Shown: piece by piece, positions 9,545-21,533 of the stretch
Layout of the letters: every line of letters starts with the position of its first letter
Numbering within the stretch: the stretch's first letter is position 1
Origin: Eutypella sp. D-1
Taxonomy: Eukaryota; Ascomycota; Sordariomycetes; Xylariales; Diatrypaceae
DNA: 64,000 nucleotides
Assembly (NCBI GenBank): GCA_023313575.1
Contig: JAJTTP010000005.1
Location: forward strand, 62,001 to 126,000
Direction of reading: 5' to 3'
Made by a program: the position numbers and the translations under genes
Notes under the pieces: generated by a model
The model's input: the letters and a program-made list of their open reading frames with translations, nothing else
What the model was told of the DNA's origin: nothing
Databases searched by the model: none

Positions 9545-12500
9545 ATATTAATAGCGCCATATGTTAACCGAAAAAGCCGATAAAATTCTTAATATCGCTT
9601 TATATTTTACCGAAAAAATAGCTTAATGGTTTAAACCTATTTTAAATGCTTTTATAAAAAAAAAAAAAAAAGAATTACGGAAATTAAACGTTTTTTTAAA
9701 AAATACGAAAACTTTATAAAAAAAATAAAAGCTAATTACGGAAACCCGGATAAAACCCGAGCCGTTACATAATAACTTTTAAACTTTAAATAAAAAGGAA
9801 TAGCTTATATTTATGCCGCGTAATTTAAATAGCTTATAACGAAAATTAATTAAAAAAACGATAAATCCTTTATTAATACGTTTTATTAAGGATTTAAAAA
9901 CTTAGTTAAAAATAAAATTATCTTATATAATAAACTAGGCATTATTAATAAATTTATTACTTTAATAATTAAAATCGATAATAAACAATTTAAATAACGT
10001 TAAAAGAAAAAAAAATATTATATATTTAAAAGATTTAAAAATTACTAAAATAATAAAAATTAAAACTAAAAACTTACCGATACATTTTACGGGACGGCAT
10101 TAAAACCTATATCGTTTAATATAATACGAAAAAATAAGTAATAAATTAAATATTATAATTATAATAAAATAAAATATTTTAAAAAAGAATATAAAAGATT
10201 TAAACGAAATAAGAATTAAAAATTTATACCCGAAAAAAAGTAACCTTTTACCGGTAAAAAAACGTTTAAAATAATCCGTTACGTATATTCGGATAATAAT
10301 ATTTATTAATAAAGATTATAAAAGGTTAAACGATTAATTTAAGCCGTAATAAAACGATAACGTTAATAATAATAAAATAAATATTTCGATAGCGATAAAA
10401 AAAAAGCTTTCGCGGAAACTTATTTCGTAAAAAAAGAAAAAAGAAAATAATTAATTAATTAGCTTAAAAAATAATAAAATTATAAACTATAAAAAATATA
10501 TAATATTTACGTTAAACGATTTTAATAACGCTTTAAAAAATAACGATTTAAGATTTATTTATAATAACTTCGTAATTAAAATAAGTTTATTAGTTAAAAA
10601 ATTTAAACTCGGACGCCGCATTTTTTAAAATACTTTATTAATTACCGAAAATACGAATGTTATTAATATAAGGAACGAAAAATCGGTATTATTAACCGAA
10701 TTAAACAAATAATTAAAAAAAGATTCGATTTTTTATAATAAAAAAAAAACGAAACCGATTAACGATAATATAAAAAAAATCATACGTTATATTAACCGCG
10801 TACCATATGGTTAAAAGTGGTTAAAAAGGATATTTTACCTTAAAGGATATTAAGTATGTTATTATAACAAATATATATATTAAATATTAAAAGTTATAAA
10901 AATCCGGAACAAAATCGAATAATAAAAATACGAAATCCGATATTAAAAAAATAAATTATTAAGCGTTAACTTATACGCTTATAAGGATTTATTAAAAAGG
11001 ATAACCTTTAATAAAATTAGCTTTAAACATTTTTATAAAAATTTAATAATAAAAAAATAACCGTACGTATAAAAAGAATTTAATAAAGAAAAATTTTATA
11101 ATAACTTATATAACGCCGTATAAATTTACGGTAAAGATTTAAAAAAATAAAGCCGTTTATATTAAGGTTATAAAGCGGTATTATAAAGCTTAAAAACGTA
11201 ATACGATATTTACGAACCATTTTAAAAACTTAAAAACGATACGGATATATTACAGTACGAATAAAAATTAAAAATAACTAATATACCGTTATAATAAATA
11301 ACGGAACCGACGGTAATTATATAACCTTAAAATTATATAATAAATTATAATTATTATAAAAAAAGAAATAATATTTTTATGATATAATAGGAACCGAAGG
11401 TTATATTTTTAAATATAACGAAAAAAAAATATTACGGGAAACCGATTAATTTAACGTATATATCGAAAAATAAAAATAAAACATTATTTTCGATATTATA
11501 CTTTTAAAAAGATACGATATAATTTTTAAATAATTATAACTATATTAATATAATCCATTAATTAATTAAAAAACTGGTTAAATAATATTTCCTTATTTTT
11601 TAAAAACCGACGATAACTTAAAAGAAAAATCTTAATACTTAACGGATAGCAAATACGGATATAAAAACATAATAAAAACCTTATTAAAAAAAACATAATA
11701 AATTAAAAAAAAAGGATACGAAAAAAAGATTAAACGAATTATCGCGTTTATCCGATAACGATTCCGCCTTTTTAACAGTATCTTAAAAAAGGAAAATATA
11801 ACGATATTATAAATACGTAACGTATTATTATAATATTATTAATATAATAAAATGTTTTACGAAAAATTTAAAAAAAAATTATTAAACCGTAATAAATAAA
11901 ATTATAAAATTATTTTTATAAAAAAAAAAACGTTACGAGTTTATAAAATTTATAACCTTAATAAAATCGAATTTAAAAAATTACGAAAATACCTCGAAAA
12001 TAAATTAATAAAAAAATATATTTAACGATTAAAATTATTAACAAAATACTTTATTATATTTATACCTAAAAAAAACGGTAAATTATAACTAATAATCGAT
12101 TATCGATAATTAAATAAGATTACCGTTAAAAACCGAATACCGTTATTACTTATTATTAAAATAAAAAACCGTTTATACGGAGCTAAATAATTTATTACCT
12201 TAAACCTTAAAAACGGATATTATTATATTAAAATTAAACCCGGAAATAAATAAAAAATAGCCTTTAAAATAAAATACGGCTTATTCGAATATTTAATTAT
12301 ATTTTTCGGATTAATTAACGTATTAACATTATTTTAACGCATAATTAACCACGTATTATAAAAATATTTTAATATTTTCGTTATTTATTATTTTAATAAT
12401 ATCTTTATTTATTTAAAATTAAAAAAATAATATAAAAAGTATGTATATAAAGTATTATAAATATTATAAAATGCTAACTTATTAATAAAACCCGAAAAAA

Positions 12501-14640
12501 GTGTATTTTATATATAAAAAATGGAATTTTTCGGATATATTATTACCCCCGAACATATTAAAATGGATTTTAAAAAATCGTAATTATTAAAAATTAAAAA
12601 ATGTTTATTAATATAAAAAAAATATAAACCTTTCTCGGCTTAATAAATTATTATCGGAAGTTTATATAACGATTTAAATATATTATAACACCTTTTACGG
12701 AATTAATAAAAAAGGATAAACGGTTTATATAAATTAATAAAATAAACGAATTTTTTAAAAAATTAAAAAACGTTATTATTAACGAATTAATATTTATTAT
12801 ATACGATTTTAAAAAACCCGTTAAATTAAAGACCGACGTTTTAAATTACGTTTTCGGAGCATAAATTAAATAACGAAATTTAAAAAAAAATTATACTTTA
12901 TCGTATTTTACTTTTATAAACTTATTAAAACCGAACTTAATTATCCGATTTACGATAAAAAATTTCTTATTATTATTAACGCATTTAAAAAATTTAAATA
13001 TTACTTTATAAAAAATATGCACTAAATTAAGGTTTATACCGACCATAAAAACATTATATATTTTTTTATTATTTAAACCTTTAACGGAAAACAGTTATAA
13101 TACGTTAAGTATTTTACGAAATTCGATTATATTATTATTTATAAAAAAGGATTAAAAAACGGATAAGTAAATGTTATTAATAAACAGTTTATTATAAAAG
13201 AAAAATACATATTAATTAAATACGTAATATTCCGATAAACGCTAAAAAGATACCTGGAATAACGATAAATTATTATTATTAAAATTATTTAAAATAATTT
13301 ATATTAGTAAATTAAATAATATAATAATAACTTATTAAAGGAAAAATAAATAAAAAAATTATAAATATTACGAGAATTATAAAAATAATTAATATAAAAG
13401 ATTTATAAATATCTTTTATACGGACATTTAAAAAACCATAAACTTTTTAAACGATTATAACGGATTTATATATTCGATAAAATAAAATCAGTAATATAAC
13501 GAATATAACGATAATATAATATATACGGAAAAACTAAAATAAAACGATATAAACCTTACGGAAAATTATAACCATTATTAATTAATAAATAACCATAAAA
13601 ATTTATCATATTTAATTTTATTACTAAATTACCGATATTAAAAAATTTAATAATATATAACGGTTATAATAACATATTCGTAATTATTAACCGATTTATA
13701 AAATTTTCTTACTTTATTTTATATAATAAAAATACCGACATAAAATAAATAGCATATATTTTTTTACGACATATTATAATAATATACGGCCTTATATTCG
13801 AAATTATTTCCGATAAAGGAATAATATTCGTATCGAAATTTTAATAAAGTTTTATAATAAAATTAAGATTAAACCTTAAATTTATAACAGCTTTTAAACT
13901 TTAAATAAACGGATAAACAGAACGAATTAATTAAATATTAAAAACTTATTTTTAATAATATATTAATTATAAGCAAAATAATTAGGTTAAATAGTTATTT
14001 ATTACATAATTAACTTATAATATAACTTATTATAAAAATATACGAACGATATTTATTAATACCAATTTCGGATTTACTTTAAACGTTTATTAAAACGTTT
14101 ATAAAAAAGGACCGGATAATATTAAAACCATATTAATATTAGAATAATTTAAATAATTATATAAAAAAATAAAGGAAAAATTCGAATTTATACGTTAACG
14201 AATAAGCCGATATTATAACCAAAAAAGGTTAAAAAGACTAACCTTTTTAAAAAGAGATATGGTTTATTTAGTTATAAAAAACATTACGATAAAACGATTT
14301 AATAAAAAATTCGATTATAAATATATCGGACCGTACCTAATTATTAAAAAAATATTAAAAAATAATTACGAACTGGACCTATTATTAAAAGTTAAAATTT
14401 ATTTAATCTTTTATATTTCCTTATTCGAAAACGTAACGAATATAAACGTTATAAAAACAGGACGAAACGATATTAAAATAAAAGCAAACGAATATAAAGT
14501 AAAAAAAATTTTAAACGTATAAATAAAAAATGGACGAATAAAATATAAGGTTAAATAAAAAAAATATAATAACTCCGAAAATATATAAAAACCCGTTAAT
14601 TACTTAATAAACGTTTAACGCTTTTTAAAAAATTTTTATT
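9545..14640 (+). pseudogene. gag-pol of element B, inactivated by RIP-type mutation
   Basis: Conceptual reading across stops gives the full chromovirus order. A gag zinc knuckle at 10151-10192 keeps the Cys-X2-Cys-X4-His-X4-Cys spacing, but all four ligand codons now read Tyr. Reverse transcriptase at about 12045-12430 includes NGYYYIKIKP and KYGLFEYLI, with the catalytic YxDD reading YFNN at 12388-12399. Then come the RNase H connection (NLLIKPEK near 12480) and RNase H. The integrase core at about 13600-13950 shows SDKG and, further on, NG-stop-TERIN for the usual NGQTERIN. The C-terminal region is at 14260-14460, and a chromodomain is at about 14490-14612 (EYKVKKILNV, NNSEN). The only long open piece is 14259-14522, a surviving fragment and not a gene. 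Exact gag start and end are approximate. Confidence 0.9.
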
Positions 14641-15326
14641 AATGCCGACGGAAACGTTAATAAAAATAATATCTTAATTAAAATTACCCGATATATTTAT
14701 TTTAAATTAATTAAAATCCGGAATAATTTTAAGATTTATAAATATTTTAATAAACCCCGTAAGATACGTATTTTCCGCCCGACGTTTTTTTTTTTTTTAA
14801 CTTTTTTAAATTATCGATATTACAAAAGACCGTTTTTATTATTTTTTCGTACCATATACGTTTTTAACGACGTAAACGGCGAAATTTTACGTTTATTTTA
14901 AAAATTATTTTTTCGGCTTTTTTTTTTATAGCTTTAAATTTTAACTTTAATTTTTAATATTAAGATATAACTTTTTATAATTACTCCGGATTAAGCTTAA
15001 ACATATTATATTAACTCCGGTTATAACAAATATACGATAAATAACGAAAAAAATCCGAATCAGAAATTTTATATTTTAATTAATAACGTTCGTAATAAAA
15101 ACAAAAAGCCATATTAACCGGATCGGATAATAAAATTGCCGTAAAAAAAAATCACGTTAAAAAGTTTTACGCTAAAATAAAAAAGTTACACGTTTAAAAA
15201 TTAATTTATTAACACGATTAAATATAATAAAAAAGATATAAAATAAAAAGGAAAGAAATATTTATAATAAAGGAGGAATAAGAATAATAAGTTTTAAAGA
15301 TAAAAACTTTAAAAAAGGAAAAATCG

Positions 15327-15754
15327 TGTTATAACTTGGTTAAGTTATTAGGTTTAAATAAAATTAATATAAATAATCCTTAACCATAGCATTAGAAAAA
15401 ATAAATACGATAAGATAAACCATATTTAAATCACGTGATAAAAAGGATAACTTAAATAGCTTAATTATTTTAATAATCTTAAATAACTTAAATAACTTAG
15501 TTATTTTAATAATCCAATATTTAATATCATATTTTAATATTAGGAACATAAAATATAAATAATATATAGTTACATTTATTACTTCTTTTTTAAATAATTT
15601 TTAAGCTTACTAACTTATAATATAACTTAATTACTTAAAATACCTTTTTTTTTATTATCACTAGACGTGATTACTTATTGCTTAAAACCCCAGCATTCCT
15701 ATTAATATAAACCCTTCGATTAGATTAATAGTTAGGAATAGACCAGCCGTTATA
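15327..15754 (+). repeat. 3' LTR of element B
   Basis: 428 bp, beginning TGTTATAACTTGG and ending AGCCGTTATA, directly followed by the TAAAC duplication. Differences from the 5' LTR are mostly C/T and G/A transitions. Confidence 0.92.
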
Positions 15755-18700
15755 TAAACGCTTTTTCGAAAAATATAAAAACTTCGTAAAAAAGGTAAAA
15801 GCTAATTACGGAAATCCGGATAAAGTTTAAATTATTACGTAATAACTTTTAAATTTTAAAAAAAAATAACTTATATATACGCCGCGTAATTTAAATAACT
15901 TACCGTTAAAATAAATTAAATCGATAATAAATCTTTTATCGATACGTTTTATTAAAGATTTAAAAGTTTAATTAAAAATAAAATTATTATATAAAATAAA
16001 TTAAATATTTTCGATAAATTCGTTACTTTAATAATTAAAATCGATAATAAATAATTTAAATAACGATAAAAAAAAGGATATTATATACTTAAAAAATTTA
16101 AAAAATATTAAAATAATAAAAATCAGGATTAAAAATTTACCGATATATTTTACGGGACGGTATTAAAATTAATATTACTTAATATAATACGAAAAAATAA
16201 GCGATAAATTAAATATTATAATTATAATAAAATAAAATATTTTAAAAAAATATATAAAAAGTTTAAATAAAATATAAATTAAAAACTTATATTTAAAAAA
16301 AAGCAACTTTTTACCGGTAAAGAAATACTCGGAATAATCCGCCGCGTATATTCGGACGGTAATATTTATTAATAAAAGTTATAAAAAGTTAAACGATTAA
16401 TTTAAACCGTAATAAAATAATAACGTTAATAATAATAAAAAAAGAACCTTTACGGAAACTTATTTTATAAAAAAAAGTAAAATAAAATAATTAATTAATT
16501 AGCTTAAAAAATAATAAAATTATAAATTATAAAAAATATATAGTATTTACGTTAAACGATTTTAATAATACTTTAAAAAATAACGATTTAAAATTTATTT
16601 ATAATAATTTCGTAATTAAAATAAATTTATTAATTAAAAAATTTAAACTTAAACGCCGTATTTTTTAAAATATCCCGTTAATTATCGAAAATATAAATGT
16701 TATTAGTATAAAAAACGAAAAATCGGTATTATTAACCGAATTAAATAAATAATTAAAAAAGAATTCGATTTTTTATAATAAAAAAAAAACGAAACCGATC
16801 GATAATAATATAAAAAAATTACACGTTATATTAACCGCGTACCGTATAGTTAAAAATAGTTAAAAAAAATATTTTACCCCGGAGGATATTAAATATGTTA
16901 TTATAATAAATATATATATTAAACGTTAAAAACTATAAAAATCCGGAACGAAATTAAATAATAAAAATATAAAATCCGATATTAAAAAAATAAATTATTA
17001 AACGCCGATTTATATATTTATAAAAATTTATTAAAAAAGATAATTTTTAATAAAATTAGTTTTAAATACTTTTATAAAAAGTTAACGATAAAAAAATAAC
17101 CGTACGTATAAAAAAAATCCAATAAGGAAAAATATTATAATAACTTATATAACGCCGTACGAATTTATAATAAAGATTTAAAAAAATAAAGCCGTTTATA
17201 TTAAAATTATAAAACGGTATTATAAAGCTTAAAAACATAATATAATATTTATAAATTATTTTAAAAATTTAAAAACGATACGGATATATTATAATATAAA
17301 TAAAAGTTAAAAATAATTAATATACCGTTATAATAAATAATAAAGCCGAAAATAATTATATAACCTTAAAATTATGTAATAAATTATAATTATTATAAAA
17401 AAAATAATATTTTTATAAAATAATAAAAACCGAAAGTTATACTTTTTAATACGACGAAAAACAAAATATTATAAAAAACCGATTAATTTAACGTATATAT
17501 CGAAAAATAAAAATAAAACGTTATTTTTAATATTATGCTTTTAAAAAAATATAATATAATTTTTAAATAATTATAGCTATATTAATATAACTTATCGATT
17601 AATTAAAAATTAATTAAATAATATTTTTTTATCTTTTAAAAACCGATAATAATTTAAACGAAAAATTTTAATACTTAACGGATAATAAATACGGGTATAA
17701 AAATACGATAAAAACTTTATTAAAAAAAATATAACGAATTAAAAAAAAAGATATAAAAAGAAAATTAAATAAATTATCGTATTTATCCGATAATAATTCC
17801 GCCTTTTTAATAACATTTTTTTTAAAAAAAACGATTATACTTTTATAAATACGATAAAATATTTCGCGAAGAATTTAAAAGAAAATTATTATAATATAAT
17901 AAATAAAATTACGAGATTATTTTAATAAAAAAAAACGTTACGATTTTATAAAATTTATAACTCTAATAAAATTAAATTTAAAAAGTTACGGGAATATTTT
18001 AAAAATAAATTAATAAAAAAATATATTCGATAATTAAAATTATTAACCGGATATCCGATTATATTTATATTAAAAAAATAATAAATTATAATTAATAATC
18101 GATTACCGATAATTAAACGAAATTATTATAAAAAACCGGATACTGTTATTATTTATTATTAAAATAAAAAACCGTTTATACGAAATTAAATAATTTATTA
18201 CTTTAAATTTTAAAAATAAATATTATTATATTAAAATTAAATTTAAAAACGAATAAAAAATAGCTTTTAAAATAAAATACGGTTTATTTAAATATTTAAT
18301 TATATTTTTCGGATTAATTAATGTATTAATATTATTTTAACGTATAATTAATTATATTTTACGAAAATATTTTAATATTTTCGTTATTTATTACTTTAAC
18401 GATATTTTTATTTATTTAAATTTAAAAAAATAGCACGAAAAATATGTATATAAAATATTATAAACATTATAAAACGTTAACTTATTAATAAAACCCGAAA
18501 AAGGTATATTTTATATATAAGAAATAAAATTCCTCGGATATATTATTACCCCCGAATATATTAAAATAAACCTTAAAAAAATCGTAATTATTAAAGATTA
18601 AAAAGTATTTATTAATATAAAAACATATAAGCTTTTTTCGGCTTAATAAATTATTATCGGAAATTTATATAACGATTTAAATATATTATAATATTTTTTA

Positions 18701-20410
18701 CGGAATTAATAAAAAAAGATAAACGGTTTATATAAATTAATAAAATATATAAAGTTTTTAAAAAGGTAAAAAATGTTATTATTAATAAATTAATACTTAT
18801 TATATACGATTTTAAAAAACCTATTAAATTAAAAACCGACGTTTTAAATTACGCTTTCGGAGTATAAATTAAATAACGAAATAGAAAAAAAGTTATACTT
18901 TATTATATTTTATTTTTATAAATTTATTAAAACCGAATTTAATTATTTAATTTACGATAAAAAATTTCTTATTATTATTAACGCATTTAAGGAATTTAAA
19001 TATTATTTTATAAAAGATATATACCAAGTTAAAATTTATACTAATTATAAAAATATTATATATTTTTTTATTACTTAAATCCTTAACGGAAAATAATTAC
19101 GATACGCCGAATACTTTACGGAATTCGATTATATTATTATTTATAAAAATGGATTAAAAAACGGATAAATAAACGTTATTAATAAATAACTTATTATAAA
19201 AAATAAATATATATTAATAAAATATATAATATTCCGATAAACGTTAAAAGGATATTTAAAATAATTTATATAAATAAATCGAACGATATAATAATAACTT
19301 ATTAAAGGAAAAATAAATAAAAAAATTATAAATATTATTAAAACTGTAAAAATAATTAATATAAAAGATTTACGAACATTTTTTATATAAATACTTAAAA
19401 GATTATAAAATTTTTAAACGATTATAAAAATTTATTATATTTAATTTTATTATTAAATTACCGATATTAAAAGATTTAATAATATATAACGGTTATAATA
19501 GCATTTTCGTAATCGTTAACCGATTTATAAAATAAATGGCATATATTTTTTTACGATATATTATAATAATATACGGCTTTATATTCGAAATTATCTCCGA
19601 TAAAGGAATAATATTCGTATTAAAATTTTAATAAAGTTTTATAATAAAATTAAAATTAAACCTTAAATTTATAACAGCTTTTAAACCTTAAATAAACGGA
19701 TAAATAAAACAAATTAATTAAATATTAAAAACTTATTTTCGATAATATATTAATTTTAAATAATTATTTATCGTATAATTAGCTTATAATATAATTTATT
19801 ATAAAAATATACGGATAACATTTATTAATGTTAATTTCGGATTTACCCCGAACGTTTACCGAAATGCTTATAAAAAAGGATTAAATAATATTAAAATTAT
19901 ATTAATATCGAAATAATTTAAATAATTATATAAAAAAATAAAAAAAAATTTAAACTCGTACGTTAATAAATAAATAAATATTATAATTAAAAAAGATTAA
20001 AAGGATTAACTTTTTCGGAAAAAAATATAATTTATTTAGTTATAAAAAACATTACGATAAAACGACTTAATAAAAAACTCGATTATAAATATATCGGACC
20101 GTACCCAGTTATTAAAAAAATATTAAAAAATAATTACGAATTAAACTTATTATTAAAAGTTAAAATTTATTTAATTTTTTATATTTTTTTATTCGAGGAC
20201 GTAACGGATATAAACGTTATAAAAATAAAATAAAATAACGTTAAAATAAAAATAAATAAATACGAAGTAAAAGAAATCCTAAACGTACGAATAAAAAATA
20301 AACGGATAAAATATAAAATTAAATAAAAAAAATATAATAATTTCGAAAATATATAAAAACCTGTTAATTATTTAATAAACGTTTAATATTTTTTAAAAAA
20401 CTTTTATTAA
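15755..20410 (+). pseudogene. gag-pol remainder of element A, inactivated
   Basis: The frame begins at 8486-8874 and resumes here after the nested element. The zinc-knuckle region is at about 16214-16255, again with Tyr codons in place of Cys and His. Reverse transcriptase is near 18040-18420, with YxDD reading YFND at 18392-18403. The integrase core near 19440-19720 has two deletions relative to B. The chromodomain is at about 20258-20380 and reads YEVKEILNVRIKN, better kept here than in B. Stops occur throughout and no product is expected. Confidence 0.88.
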
Positions 20411-20964
20411 CGCCGAAGGAAACGTTAATAAAAATAATATTTTAATTAAAATTATTTAATATATTTATCTTAAATTAATTAAAATCCGAAATAACTTTAA
20501 AATTTATTTACGTTTTAATAAACCCCGTAAAATAAACATTTTCCACCCGACGTTTTTCCGCTTTTAATTTATTTAATTGTTTTAAATTATCGATATTACG
20601 AAAAACCGTTTTTATTATCTTTTTATATTATATTTTGTTTTATTTTTAAATATATTAAATACGCGCTTTTATACATTTTTTAATTTTTATAACTTTTTTA
20701 AATTCTGTTTTTAATTTACGATATTAAAAAATATTTTAAAAAACTGTTCGGTAATAAGGTTAAAAACGTTATATCGGAAAGATTAACGAATAATACGGTA
20801 ATTAAAAAAAAATCGCGTTATATAATTTTTATAAAAAGTTTAATACGTTTAAATATACGACTAAATATAATAAAAAAAGGAATATAAAAAGAAAAAAAAA
20901 TTTATTAAAAAAAGTAAAAAAAACAAAATAAATTTTAAAGATAAAATTTAAAAAAAAAAGATTA

Positions 20965-21370
20965 TATTATAACCGGTTAAGTTATTAAGCTTAATAAAGT
21001 TAATATAATAAAAAAAAAATTTAACCATATTAAAATAAACCATATGCATTATATAATTAAAAAAAATTAATTAAATCGATAATAATTTTAACGATATTAA
21101 ATTATTATATTCGGATACGATTTTAATAATTTAATAATAATTATATATTTTAATATTAAAAATAAAAAATATAAATAATATATAATTACGTTTATTACCT
21201 TTTTTTTAAATAATTTTTAAATTTATTAACTTATAATATAATTTAATTACTTAAAACGTTTTTATTATTATTATTATTAAACGTGATTACTTATTGCTTA
21301 AAACCTTAATACTTTTATTAATATAAACCTTTTAATTAAATTAATAATTAAAAATAAACCAGCCGTTATA
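20965..21370 (+). repeat. 3' LTR of element A
   Basis: It begins TATTATAACC (the TG end mutated to TA) and ends GCCGTTATA, 406 bp. It lacks about 23 bp present in the partner LTR. An A-rich polypurine-like tract precedes it at about 20951-20960. Confidence 0.88.
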
Positions 21371-21505
21371 TATTATTATATAAAAAATAGTTTTAACTTT
21401 ATAACTGTTATAAGTAAAATATTAAAAAATAAAGATTATTTAATAATTTTTAAACCCGTTTTTATAATAAAAATCCTGGTTAAAAACGGTTTTAAATTAT
21501 TTAAA

Positions 21506-21533
21506 ATCATGTTTAAAACCCCCCCTGGCGCGC
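21506..21533 (-). repeat. right imperfect terminal inverted repeat (candidate)
   Basis: Read on the minus strand it starts GCGCGCCAGGGGGGG and ends ACATGAT, matching the left end in 18 of 28 positions. TA follows at 21534-21535. Confidence 0.45.

Larger units (their letters stand above)
8875..15754 (+). mobile_element. Ty3/gypsy chromovirus B nested inside element A
   Basis: This complete 6880-bp LTR element lies in the same orientation inside A's gag, bounded by a 5-bp duplication TAAAC (8870-8874 and 15755-15759). Sequence left of 8875 and right of 15754 forms one continuous stretch that is homologous to B's own uninterrupted gag start near 9690-9750, which proves the insertion point. LTRs are 8875-9300 and 15327-15754. 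B keeps more C and G than A in many aligned stretches, consistent with later insertion or fewer rounds of mutation. A purine tract (AAAAAAGGAAAAA) precedes the 3' LTR. I could not see a clear tRNA primer-binding site after the 5' LTR. Confidence 0.93.
8057..21370 (+). mobile_element. Ty3/gypsy chromovirus A (older host element, RIP-degraded)
   Basis: The outer LTR retrotransposon is flanked by a 5-bp duplication TATTA (8052-8056 and 21371-21375). Its 5' LTR is 8057-8485 and its 3' LTR 20965-21370. Its internal part is split by element B: 8486-8874 carries the leader and start of gag, and 15755-20964 carries the rest. Without B and B's duplicated 5 bp it is about 6.43 kb. The outer LTRs share a block around ATTCGGATACGATTTTAA that the inner LTRs lack, which pairs them with each other. 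Compared with B it has deletions in the integrase region near 19430 and 19530 and one short deletion in its 3' LTR. Its coding sequence is dense with stops. Confidence 0.9.
7439..21533. mobile_element. candidate outer TIR element holding the nested retrotransposons
   Basis: The two edges of the AT-rich island carry imperfect inverted repeats of about 28 bp, each immediately outside-flanked by TA (7437-7438 and 21534-21535). Both begin GCGC, contain a G-run and end ACATGAT when read inward; I count 18 of 28 matches without gaps. TA target duplication with inverted ends is typical of Tc1/mariner-like DNA transposons and their MITEs. The element's own sequence would be the left arm (7439-8051, 613 bp) and right arm (21376-21533, 158 bp), about 770 bp in all, with no surviving transposase. 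It could also be chance similarity of two GC-rich patches at the island edge, so this is a candidate only. Confidence 0.45.

Noticed and set aside
14259..14522. open frame of 87 codons in the AT-rich island
   Set aside because: It reads as the C-terminal integrase region of element B left open by chance; flanking coding sequence is full of stops, so it is part of the pseudogene and not an independent gene.
15364..15549. 61-codon minus-strand frame
   Set aside because: It lies inside the 3' LTR of element B and is AT-rich chance sequence.
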